Assembly: GCF_000382125.1 (NCBI RefSeq)
Contig: NZ_KB907546.1
Span: 248,001-312,000, forward strand
Reading direction: 5' to 3'
Length of the DNA: 64,000 bases
Origin: Eudoraea adriatica DSM 19308
GTDB lineage: Bacteria; Bacteroidota; Bacteroidia; Flavobacteriales; Flavobacteriaceae
Numbering within the stretch: position 1 is the stretch's first letter; each line of letters starts with the position of its first letter. The translations under genes and the position numbers were made by a program. The notes beneath the pieces are model-generated. The model was given only the letters and a program-made list of their open reading frames with translations, was not told the origin of the DNA and made no database searches. Positions 25,069 to 33,007 of the stretch are shown one piece after another.

Positions 25069-25533
25069 GATAACCTTTTTTGTGTGGAAAAATATTTAAA
25101 ATGGATTTTGCAATCTTGAAGAGTATTTTTTCTTTAAATTAAAAGAAAAAGGAACTCTGTTATATTGTATTTTAGCAAAAGTGTTGTATATGTGATAAAC
25201 AATTAGAACACAAAATATGTCGAATATTCTAATGGCTTTCATCCAGTACTCTAATTGCATCCTAAAAAAGACTTTTTAAAAGGAAATATCATTAGGATGA
25301 AATATATGATAAAGGCACTTACAAAGCAGGAGATAACCCGGATAAGTATAGTAATGTTCCTAAGGTGATTTGGTTAAGCCTTTTAAAATGTAATTTTGTA
25401 ACTTTATTGAAGGTTAAAAGCACAAAAACATCAACTAAAAATAAGCACCCCAGTAAATATTAATATTACAAGGGTTTATTGTGGAGTGGGTTAGATTACC
25501 TTGCCCTGTTCCCATGCTCTCGAAGTGTTGTAT
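25069..25533. other. Intergenic stretch, possibly with decayed coding DNA
   Basis: About 465 AT-rich bases. A short plus-strand segment around 25295-25385 reads 'DEIYDKGTYKAGDNPDKY' and is coding-like, but it is closed by an upstream stop and has no start. I see no RNA, repeat or terminator that I would call. Confidence 0.4.
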
Positions 25534-25779
25534 TTAGATTAACCTTTTATTTCTGAAAGCAACCCCGGAACCTGTCTTCAAATAGCGTTCAAAGTCATAC
25601 GCTTTTTGTTTATAAGAAAATAGTGATATATGGACAACTTCAAATGGCAGATTATCTTTGGTGAAACGGACTTCTCCATTCGCGTGGTTTTTTAGACGTC
25701 TTTTTAAATTTCTCGTAAAACCGGTATAGTATTGTCCGTTAGAACATTTTAGGATATAAACAGCGTATGGAAGTTCCAT
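25534..25779 (-). CDS. GIY-YIG nuclease-domain protein (UPF0213/YhbQ type)
   Basis: An 81-residue single-domain protein of usual family length. The first strand 'YAVYILKC' and 'QYYTGFTRNLKRRLKNH' correspond to the GIY...YIG strands and the conserved Arg-containing helix, and 'YDFERYLKTGSG' holds the catalytic-type Glu. Family members are small structure-specific nucleases or DNA-binding proteins of unclear role. In flavobacteria they occur as multicopy orphans. It stands alone. Confidence 0.88.
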   Translation of the reverse strand: MELPYAVYILKCSNGQYYTGFTRNLKRRLKNHANGEVRFTKDNLPFEVVHISLFSYKQKAYDFERYLKTGSGVAFRNKRLI

Positions 25780-25982
25780 AAAAATTCTTAAAAGGCGGTA
25801 AAACTAACATCGGAAACTGCAAAAACAATGCACTTTCCTTCGCACAAGAATGCGGAGAAATAATGAGTGTAATAAAAATAGGATCGGCATATACCGCCCG
25901 CGTGCCGATAAAGCCTTAGGCCAGGGGCAAGCTCTGCGTATGAATATTTATAGCCTTATTGAATGAGTAGTTAATATAATAA

Positions 25983-26022
25983 AGCCCTCCTGCGCTTTCG
26001 CTGTGCAAAAGCTACGGAGGGC
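25983..26022 (-). terminator. Intrinsic terminator of ssrA
   Basis: On the minus strand 'gccctcc' and 'ggagggc' pair around a structured loop, followed by 'tttattatatt'. It begins a few bases after the tmRNA 3' end, so it most likely terminates ssrA. Confidence 0.75.
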
Positions 26023-26027
26023 GAATG

Positions 26028-26423
26028 TGGAGCCGGGGAGAATCGAACTCCCGTCCAAACAAGCAATTACAATGCTTTCTACATGCTTAGTTCTTGTTCA
26101 ATTTTCGATGTGCAACTGACCAAAAACCGCCTATTACACACTTAGCTTTTTAAGATTTTGGTGATACCAGCAAAGCAGTAGTATCCTTATGTTGACTTTT
26201 CTGGTGCCCCAAAGTGGATCGCCGTCAACAAGGGCTATCCTGGGACATCTCGCTTCTCTACCTGGTAGAGACGAGGCTAAATCCTACTATAATTCAGATT
26301 AAGCGGCAAGAGCGTAATTATTATCGCCAATTAAAAGTTTGAAATATGAGATTAACGAGCTATATCCCAGCGCTCGACATGCTTACATCGCCATTGGTCT
26401 CGCTGTCAAAACCAGTCGGCCCC
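26028..26423 (-). ncRNA. ssrA: Transfer-messenger RNA
   Basis: The 3' end carries the tRNA-like T arm 'gggagttcgattctcccc' and the acceptor strand 'cggctcc' plus A, which pairs with the 5' end 'ggggccg' at 26417-26423. The mRNA-like part encodes a tag ending Gly-Asp-Asn-Asn-Tyr-Ala-Leu-Ala-Ala and a TAA (26299-26328), the NNYALAA type common in Bacteroidota. The final CCA is not fully encoded (the genome reads A-CAT). tmRNA rescues stalled ribosomes with SmpB. The ends were set from the acceptor pairing. The island DNA to the left begins at its 3' end. Confidence 0.95.
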
Positions 26424-26498
26424 TTCAATGAGATAGGTACGTTTAAGCGTACCATAATCGAATTGAATCCCGTCTTTGGCGCGATTTAATTCCCTCAT
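26406..26498 (-). CDS. Possible 30-residue ORF overlapping the 5' end of ssrA
   Basis: Directly upstream of tmRNA, in the same direction, an ATG opens a 30-codon frame beginning 'MRELNRAKDGIQFDYGTL' and closing with TGA inside the tmRNA acceptor/D region. The peptide looks protein-like, but it is short, and its last codons are imposed by conserved tmRNA sequence. It may be the end of a decayed gene or a chance frame. Confidence 0.2.
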   Translation of the reverse strand: MRELNRAKDGIQFDYGTLKRTYLIEGADWF

Positions 26499-26642
26499 CT
26501 TTTTTATCAATGAACGTTTCCTTCATAAAGGATTGCGAAGTTAACAAAAAATAGAGCTCCTTATCAATATTCATGCCTAAGGAATTTGTCTTCCACTTCA
26601 AATCCATGTATTTTCACACAAAATTTGTACCAAATTATAACT

Positions 26643-27848
26643 ATGCATTTTGGAATTATAAGAGAGCGCAAAAATCCACCGGACAGGCGGGTTGTGCTAT
26701 CACCGAAGGCCTGCCAAAAAGTCGTTGAAAACCATGAAGATGCACAAATTACAGTTGAGCCGTCTATTATCCGGGTGTTTACGGATAAGGAATACAAGAC
26801 TGCGGGTATTACCGTAGATACCAAAATGGAGGAATGTGATGTGCTTTTAGGCGTGAAAGAAGTGCCAATTGATGCTCTCATTCCCAATAAAAAATATTTC
26901 TTCTTTTCCCATACAATTAAAAAACAGCCCTATAACCGTAAATTGTTACAAGCAGTTCTTGAAAAAAATATAGAACTCTATGATCATGAAGTTATAACTA
27001 ATAAAAATGGTATTCGCCTCGTCGCATTTGGGCGGTATGCCGGAATAGTTGGAGCCTATAACGGATTTCGGGCTTACGGGCTAAAAACAAATTCATATGA
27101 GCTTCCTAAGGCATCTGAGCTGGACGATCAGCAGGCTTTGATCACAGAATTAAAAAAACTGAAACTTCCTAACATTAAAATCCTGCTTACAGGGAAGGGC
27201 AGGGTAGGAAATGGAGCACGCGAAATGCTCGTAGGAATGGGCTTAAAGGAAACTAAGGTAGAGCAATATCTCAATGAGGATTTTCAAGCTCCTGTATTCT
27301 GCCAGATTGATGTGCTGGATTACAACAGAAGAAAGGACGGATTAATTAAAGAGGAAACAGACTTTTTTAAGAACCCGGGTGATTATGAATCAACATTTAT
27401 GCGATTTACTTCTGTTACGGACCTTTACATTGCCGGACATTTTTACGGCTCCGGGGCACCCTATCTCTTTACCAGGGAAGATGCAAAGCAACCTCAGTTT
27501 AAGATAAAAGTCGTAGCTGACATCAGTTGTGATGTTGACGGGCCGGTGGCATCCACATTGCGTGCTTCCACTATTGCAGATCCTGTATATGGCTATGACC
27601 CCCGCTCCGAAAGTGAAGTAGATTATACGCTGCCTGAAGCCATTGCAGTTATGGCCGTGGATAACCTGCCTGCAGAATTGCCACGGGATTCCAGCGAAGG
27701 ATTTGGACAGGCTTTTGTGGAAAGCGTTATCCCCGCATTTTTTAATAATGATGAACACGGGATTTTAGAAAGGGCACTGATGACCAAAAACGGAAAACTT
27801 AGGCCACGATTTAGTTATTTGCAGGACTACGTTGACGGGAAGGAATAA
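26643..27848 (+). CDS. NAD(P)-dependent oxidoreductase, alanine dehydrogenase / saccharopine dehydrogenase-like
   Basis: A 401-residue protein starting MHFGIIRE; the longer frame has no support. The N-terminus 'GIIRERKNPPDRRVVLSPKA' and the segment 'ECDVLLGVKEVP' are typical of the AlaDH/PNT N-terminal domain shared by alanine dehydrogenase and lysine-forming saccharopine dehydrogenase. A Rossmann-type 'LLTGKGRVGNGAREML' follows at about residue 180, then 'VADISCDVDGPVASTLRAST' with likely active-site residues. It resembles the LYS1-like bacterial group more than true alanine dehydrogenase. The substrate is not certain. It stands alone, converging on the PHP gene. Confidence 0.82.
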   Translation: MHFGIIRERKNPPDRRVVLSPKACQKVVENHEDAQITVEPSIIRVFTDKEYKTAGITVDTKMEECDVLLGVKEVPIDALIPNKKYFFFSHTIKKQPYNRKLLQAVLEKNIELYDHEVITNKNGIRLVAFGRYAGIVGAYNGFRAYGLKTNSYELPKASELDDQQALITELKKLKLPNIKILLTGKGRVGNGAREMLVGMGLKETKVEQYLNEDFQAPVFCQIDVLDYNRRKDGLIKEETDFFKNPGDYESTFMRFTSVTDLYIAGHFYGSGAPYLFTREDAKQPQFKIKVVADISCDVDGPVASTLRASTIADPVYGYDPRSESEVDYTLPEAIAVMAVDNLPAELPRDSSEGFGQAFVESVIPAFFNNDEHGILERALMTKNGKLRPRFSYLQDYVDGKE

Positions 27849-27851
27849 TCG

Positions 27852-28967
27852 CTACTCTGCCATAATTTCCCAACGTATTACAGGCTGTTCTTTCGGTGCT
27901 GTATAGGCGCCCAGCGCTTTAAGATCCAGAGAAATTGACTCTTTTTTTTCCAGTGTTTTGATCTGAAGTGTAACTACCGCTCCCGCAGGAATCTCAAAAA
28001 CCGGAGGTTTGCTGTAAAGGGTATAAGGCATTTGGTTTTCAAACATCAGGTCGCTACTCGATATATTTTCCAGGCTCAGCTGCAAAATCTGAGTTTCAGG
28101 AATATATGTGACTTCCTTTATCATGATACTGGCTTTGATTAAAGGAACCAGATATTCTGCTTTACCCACCAATAGGGAGTTATAAACGGCTACCGTACGT
28201 CCGGCAAATAACGCTTCCCGCATGCTCTCCATGCTTCTCTCTTTTGCAAAAACCAGTGTTATGGGCCTGTGCATCCCATTTTCAATATAATCCCAGTCAA
28301 TTAAGCCGTGAATATCACTGGTACCCATTATCGTAAGATTGTATTTTAAAGCCAGGGCCAAAGACTCTTCCGCGTAATCAAATGTATTAATGACTTCAAT
28401 GCCATGCAGCTCACCATTTTTTATCCGTTCTTCCTGGAATTCACTAAGAATTGGATTCCCGGTGGGGCTTTGCGCATACCAGGCAGGGTGGTTCCAGAAT
28501 ACAAAGGCATTTTGTTTTTTCGCTTCCTCAAAAGGCACCGCCGGATCGTTAGCCATTAGCTTATTGGCATCGGTAATAAAAACGGCATTGCTGTGTCCAA
28601 CTGGTTCTGAACGGGTAATTTCTGATCCATGTATAATTAGAAGTCCATGTTCCCTGGCTTCTTCCAATGCCAAATGATACGATCTGTTACGATCGGGATG
28701 TGGAATATCGTCTATATGCGGCTGGTATTCCAAATGTTCGGTTAATGAAATGGCATCCAGATTTTCCCTGAGTGCTTCCTGCACCCGGATAGTGGGCCAG
28801 ACATTGCCATCTGAAAAGACCGTATGCTGGTGCAGGTCGGTTTTTAGGGTAAGGAACCCATCTATATCCGGATAGGTCAAAGCCAATTTCCCACTATGGG
28901 AATGCGATTGTGAAATTATTGTTTGTACAGCGCAGAAAATTGATAGTAGCAGGACGATTCTTTTCAT
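27852..28967 (-). CDS. Exported PHP-superfamily metal-dependent phosphoesterase
   Basis: A 371-residue protein with signal peptide (ATG at 28967; a TTG at 28982 is less likely). The PHP metal-binding motifs are present in order: 'LHQHTVFSDG' (about 47), 'SLTEHLEY', 'GSEITR', 'FWNHPAW' and 'GTSDIHG'. A C-terminal beta domain (about 280-371) is added. Family enzymes hydrolyse phosphoesters with bound metals. The export signal suggests a periplasmic substrate, which is unknown. It ends four bases from the convergent oxidoreductase gene. Confidence 0.85.
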   Translation of the reverse strand: MKRIVLLLSIFCAVQTIISQSHSHSGKLALTYPDIDGFLTLKTDLHQHTVFSDGNVWPTIRVQEALRENLDAISLTEHLEYQPHIDDIPHPDRNRSYHLALEEAREHGLLIIHGSEITRSEPVGHSNAVFITDANKLMANDPAVPFEEAKKQNAFVFWNHPAWYAQSPTGNPILSEFQEERIKNGELHGIEVINTFDYAEESLALALKYNLTIMGTSDIHGLIDWDYIENGMHRPITLVFAKERSMESMREALFAGRTVAVYNSLLVGKAEYLVPLIKASIMIKEVTYIPETQILQLSLENISSSDLMFENQMPYTLYSKPPVFEIPAGAVVTLQIKTLEKKESISLDLKALGAYTAPKEQPVIRWEIMAE

Positions 28968-28992
28968 TTTGGATTGTTTCAAATTGTGTTAT

Positions 28993-29982
28993 TTAGTGAT
29001 TGGTTTTTTCCGAAATTTTAAAATTTAAGATAGGCTTATCTTCTAAAAACACAGTTAACAAATCATGTTTTTTATGTAACTTTTTATTGAGTCGGATTTT
29101 AGATATATAGGATTTATCCTTTCCTTTTTTAAATCCCATTCTCCTGAATTCACCTTCGCCATGTACCAAATAATACATTCCATGTTCTCTGGGTAATTGA
29201 TCAAAATATATATAATTGGCGTCTTTAGATGAAATACTTAAAATTCCCTTTGTTTTAGGGGATAACTCTATTCCCTTACCAAAAAATTCGGTTAGATAGA
29301 TAGGGGCACTAAAAAATTGTTCTATATCCACCGGATCATCCAATAGCTGCCATTCCGGGTTTGTGGGATAATGATGTTTGATGAATTCCTCAGGTTTTGT
29401 GAAATAATAATGGTCTATTTGTTTCCTTATAAATCTTTTGCTGGCCAAATCTAAATGACCGGATGCCCATGTGGGATCCATAAGTTTCCAAATACCGTCT
29501 AATTGTACTGCATTCCATGTATGATTTTTAAACGATTGTTCCCCTTTAATAAATCGTATATCCGTTTTGGCAACACCCACAATTACTTTGGATGGCAAAC
29601 CAAACTGGAGGCAGAGCTCGTTGAGGATCAGAGAGTATTCTAAACAGACTCCTTTGCGCATAAGAAAGGCCTTTTCTGCCCATTCCAGTGCCACTCTTCT
29701 AATCTGACTTTTCCTTCCGCTTTCGGAACGGTAAGTGATTCTTTGACCGGTTCTGAAAATATCATCATAGGTTTTTTCATATATCATATTTTGGGTAAGC
29801 CAGACAAAAGCCGCACGGACTCGTTCTTGATCCGAACTAAAATCATTTTGAATTCGGTATCCCAGGTCGTGAATTTTTTTAAAAGCCGGGTATTCCCTCA
29901 CTTTCTGATCAACCCTGGCATATTCATTACAAAAAGCAGCGCAGCTAGCAAGGAATAAAAGAGAAAATAATAACTTAGGCAT
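28993..29982 (-). CDS. Secreted transglutaminase-like cysteine protein
   Basis: A 329-residue protein; ATG at 29982 gives a short hydrophobic signal ('LLFSLLFLASCAAFC') with a possible lipobox. The transglutaminase-core triad is visible: Cys in 'MRKGVCLEYSLILNELC', His in 'FKNHTWNAVQLDG' and Asp in 'WKLMDPTWASG'. A C-terminal beta-rich domain follows. Such proteins in Bacteroidota usually act as peptidase- or amidase-like enzymes at the envelope rather than as protein cross-linkers. It follows the PHP gene on the same strand with only 25 bases between, so the two may be co-expressed. Confidence 0.85.
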   Translation of the reverse strand: MPKLLFSLLFLASCAAFCNEYARVDQKVREYPAFKKIHDLGYRIQNDFSSDQERVRAAFVWLTQNMIYEKTYDDIFRTGQRITYRSESGRKSQIRRVALEWAEKAFLMRKGVCLEYSLILNELCLQFGLPSKVIVGVAKTDIRFIKGEQSFKNHTWNAVQLDGIWKLMDPTWASGHLDLASKRFIRKQIDHYYFTKPEEFIKHHYPTNPEWQLLDDPVDIEQFFSAPIYLTEFFGKGIELSPKTKGILSISSKDANYIYFDQLPREHGMYYLVHGEGEFRRMGFKKGKDKSYISKIRLNKKLHKKHDLLTVFLEDKPILNFKISEKTNH

Positions 29983-30003
29983 ATCAACTTTTTCCTTAAA
30001 GAT

Positions 30004-30366
30004 ATGAATCCTGCAGAAAATTACATACTGAGTCAGGAAGAACCCTTCAGAAGTATTCTCTTGCACTTGCAATCTGTTATTGAACAAACAGTGCCTGAAG
30101 TGGATTTGAAGTATAAATATAAAATTCCATTTTACTACTTGCAGGGGAAACCTTTTTGCTATCTGAACAAGAGCAAAAACTTTGTGGACCTGGGATTTTG
30201 GAAAGCCGCTCATCTCTCAGTTCATTCAGAACACATGACCGCAGCCGGCCGAAAAATAATGCGTTCCCTAAGGTACACCTCACTCGAAGATGTTGATCAT
30301 ACCATTCTGCAGGAAGTATTAAAGGATGCCTGCAGGATAAAGGATAAAAAGTTTTGGAAGAAATAA
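30004..30366 (+). CDS. DUF1801 family protein
   Basis: A 120-residue soluble protein with the family pattern 'ILLHLQSVIEQTVPEVDLKY', 'IPFYYLQGKPFCYLN' and a final 'FWKK' basic end. DUF1801 proteins share the YdhG-like fold with iron-chaperone-like YjbR/CyaY types, but their biochemical role is not established. It is divergent from the transglutaminase gene. Confidence 0.85.
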   Translation: MNPAENYILSQEEPFRSILLHLQSVIEQTVPEVDLKYKYKIPFYYLQGKPFCYLNKSKNFVDLGFWKAAHLSVHSEHMTAAGRKIMRSLRYTSLEDVDHTILQEVLKDACRIKDKKFWKK

Positions 30367-30371
30367 CTTAC

Positions 30372-31982
30372 TCAGTCTATCCAGCCTTTCTCTTTATATA
30401 ACTTAATGTATTGATTACTTAGCGAATCGTTGTCTTTGTATTTTAACCTAAGCTCTTCTAGTTTCTGTTTCATTTCATTGACAACATCGGCGTATTTTGG
30501 ATCCTCATATACATTGTTCATCTCCTGTTTATCTTTTTTTCGGTCGTACAATTCCCATTCATCCACATCATAATAGAAATGCATGAGTTTATGGTCTTTA
30601 GTGGCTATACCGTAATGCCTTTTTACAGCATGTTCTGCAGGGTATTCGTAGTAATGATAGTATACCGCATCCCGATCCCATTTTTCTTTTTGTCCTTTGA
30701 GTAAAGGGACTAAACTTTCACCCTGCATATCGGAAGGCGTTAAAGCGCCTGCCACCTCCAAAAATGTCTGGGCAAAATCCAGATTCTGAACCATTTCATC
30801 TTCAGTGATTCCAGCTTTTATTACATTGGGCCATTTAATTAATAATGGGGTTTTAAATGATTCATCGTACATAAATCGCTTATCGAACCAACCGTGTTCA
30901 CCCAGATAAAAGCCCTGATCTGAGGTATAGACAACCATAGTATTTTTACTCAGGCCTTCCCGATCCAGATAATTTAAGAGTCTCCCAACATTCTCATCAA
31001 CTGCTGCTATAGTTCCCAGATAATCCTGCATGTATCGCTGGAATTTCCATACCATGAGTGTGGAATCATTCATACCCGGGTATCGTTTTCTGAAATCTTC
31101 ATTTATAGGTGCATAGACCGAATTCCATGCAGTTTTTTGGTCGGGGGTCATTTTTTCGAGTGGATCAAAAAGTTTTCTGTCCTTAATCTGCAATTCTTCG
31201 ATGACCTCCGGGAATACTTTATTATCATAATTGAGTATCATATGTTCAAGGATATTCATCTCTGCCGTCCTCGCCGCTTCACCTCTTGTGGCATAGGTGT
31301 CAAAAAGGGTTTCTGGCAACGGAAAGGTTTTTTTAGTAAATTCCCTGTAATGTCTTTCGGCAGGAAGCCATGATCTATGCGGAGCTTTGTGAAGGTACAT
31401 TAGCAGAAATGGACGTTTTGAATCCCTGCGTTTCTCCAGCCAGTCCAGGGTGAGGTCCGTAATTATGTCGGTAACATAACCCACAATCGTAGTGTCTCCT
31501 TTCTCCGTATTGAAAGTAGGGTTGTAATAATCTCCCTGTCCCGGAAGAATTTTGAATTCATCAAATCCTTTGGGATTGTTTCCAAAATGGAGTTTACCAA
31601 ACATGGCGGTTTGGTAACCCGCGTTTTGCAAAAGCTGAGGAAAAGTAATATTTGTAGTGTCAAAAGGGGAGAGGTTATCAATCTTCCCGTTAATATGACT
31701 GTGCTTTCCAGTAAGAATTACTGCTCTTGAGGGTGCGCAAATAGAATTAGTGACGCTGGCGTTCGTAAAAAGTATCCCCTCATTGGCGATCCGGTCAATA
31801 TTGGGAGTTTTAATTAATTTATCGTTGTAAGCGCTGATAGCCTGATAGGCATGATCATCAGACATAATGAAAACAATATTGGGTCTTATTGTTGCAATAT
31901 CTTCTTTGGTCTCAGATCTGCATGAAAAAAAGAATAAAAATATAGCGCCTGAAATTGGCAATAAACACCGGCTTGCTCTCAT
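30372..31982 (-). CDS. Lipoprotein sulfatase (S1-type, formylglycine dependent)
   Basis: A 536-residue protein with a lipoprotein signal (Cys21 in 'FFFSC'). 'PNIVFIMSDDHAYQAI' supplies the metal-binding Asp pair. 'CAPSR' (Cys82) is the sulfatase motif whose Cys is converted to formylglycine, so a maturase is needed elsewhere in the genome. 'YTSDQGFYLGEHGW' supplies the second metal site. The C-terminal 'LYDRKKDKQEMNNVYED' is typical of the family. Likely substrates are sulfated polysaccharides, consistent with a marine bacterium. Specificity cannot be read from sequence. Confidence 0.92.
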   Translation of the reverse strand: MRASRCLLPISGAIFLFFFSCRSETKEDIATIRPNIVFIMSDDHAYQAISAYNDKLIKTPNIDRIANEGILFTNASVTNSICAPSRAVILTGKHSHINGKIDNLSPFDTTNITFPQLLQNAGYQTAMFGKLHFGNNPKGFDEFKILPGQGDYYNPTFNTEKGDTTIVGYVTDIITDLTLDWLEKRRDSKRPFLLMYLHKAPHRSWLPAERHYREFTKKTFPLPETLFDTYATRGEAARTAEMNILEHMILNYDNKVFPEVIEELQIKDRKLFDPLEKMTPDQKTAWNSVYAPINEDFRKRYPGMNDSTLMVWKFQRYMQDYLGTIAAVDENVGRLLNYLDREGLSKNTMVVYTSDQGFYLGEHGWFDKRFMYDESFKTPLLIKWPNVIKAGITEDEMVQNLDFAQTFLEVAGALTPSDMQGESLVPLLKGQKEKWDRDAVYYHYYEYPAEHAVKRHYGIATKDHKLMHFYYDVDEWELYDRKKDKQEMNNVYEDPKYADVVNEMKQKLEELRLKYKDNDSLSNQYIKLYKEKGWID

Positions 31983-32040
31983 AGGTACCTAATGGAATTA
32001 ATTAATTCCAATGTACTGATTTTTAAGAAACTTAAGTAAA

Positions 32041-32862
32041 TTACTGAAGACTATTCACCGTTTTACGAAGAGTCGTTAAATTAGTCAGAAGCTTTTCCAG
32101 CTGATCCAGATGCAGCATGTTGGCTCCATCGCTTTTGGCATTGGAAGGATCAAAATGGGTTTCGATAAATATTCCATCAACCCCAGTGGCTATGCCTGCC
32201 CGGGCTATAGTGCTGATTAATTCGGGTCTCCCCCCGGTCACTCCTGAAGACTGATTGGGTTGCTGCAGGGAATGGGTAACATCTAATACCACAGGCGCAT
32301 ATTGCTTCATGACAGGTATCCCCCTAAAATCCACGATCATATCCTGGTAGCCAAACATTGTACCTCTATCGGTAATCATCACCTGGTCATTATTAGAGTC
32401 AATTACTTTATTTACAGCATGCTTCATGCTTTCCGGACTCATGAATTGTCCTTTTTTAAGGTTAACTGTCTTCCCCGTCTTTGCGGCCGCAACCAACAAA
32501 TCGGTTTGACGCACCAGAAAAGCGGGTATTTGAAGGACATCCACGTATTCAGATGCAAGTTGTGCATCTGATATTTCATGGATATCCGTAACTGTTGGAA
32601 CCTGAAATGATTCGGAGACTTTTTTCAATATTTTCAGAGCTTTTTCATCCCCAATGCCTGTAAAAGAGTCTACCCGGCTTCGATTTGCTTTCTTAAAACT
32701 CCCTTTAAAAATGAGGGGAATTTCCAATCTATCAGTGATCTGAACAATTCTTTCAGCAATCCTTAAAGCCATATCCTCACCTTCAATGGCACATGGTCCG
32801 GCGAGCAGAAAAAAATTGTTGCCATTGGCGTATTTTAGTTGTGGTATTGTGGCGAGTTTCAT
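32041..32862 (-). CDS. kdsA: 3-deoxy-8-phosphooctulonate synthase (Kdo-8-P synthase)
   Basis: A 273-residue enzyme that joins phosphoenolpyruvate and arabinose-5-phosphate on the way to Kdo, the inner sugar of lipopolysaccharide. Conserved blocks are 'FLLAGPCAIE', 'FKGSFKKANR', 'VTDIHE', 'FLVRQTDLL', 'LKKGQF' and 'THSLQQPN'. Cys24 in 'AGPC', where class I enzymes have Asn, marks the metal-dependent class. 'DGANMLHL' near the C-terminus completes the site. It is divergent from typA. Confidence 0.95.
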   Translation of the reverse strand: MKLATIPQLKYANGNNFFLLAGPCAIEGEDMALRIAERIVQITDRLEIPLIFKGSFKKANRSRVDSFTGIGDEKALKILKKVSESFQVPTVTDIHEISDAQLASEYVDVLQIPAFLVRQTDLLVAAAKTGKTVNLKKGQFMSPESMKHAVNKVIDSNNDQVMITDRGTMFGYQDMIVDFRGIPVMKQYAPVVLDVTHSLQQPNQSSGVTGGRPELISTIARAGIATGVDGIFIETHFDPSNAKSDGANMLHLDQLEKLLTNLTTLRKTVNSLQ

Positions 32863-32981
32863 ATTTAAAAGTTAGGTTACAAAGATAATTGTTTTTTAAA
32901 GCTATTATCCATATTGTTAATCCCTCAAAATCAATACAATAAAAATAACAGAACTTTATAACAGTAAGCAAAAATTAGGAG

Positions 32982-32989
32982 TATCTTTG
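32982..32989 (+). promoter_or_regulatory. -7 box of typA
   Basis: TATCTTTG matches the Bacteroidota -7 consensus TAnnTTTG and lies 18 bases before the typA ATG, implying a very short leader. A matching TTG -33 element is not obvious. Confidence 0.5.
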
Positions 32990-33007
32990 CGGCCTTAAAA
33001 CAAGAAG

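Noticed and set aside
25295-25385. Coding-like fragment 'GTYKAGDNPDKY'
   Set aside because: Closed by an upstream stop, no start, too short to separate from chance.
25983-26022. GC-rich hairpin considered as an attachment site or integron attC
   Set aside because: It lies directly after ssrA on the same strand with a T-rich tail, so a terminator is simpler; no cassette or integrase is seen.
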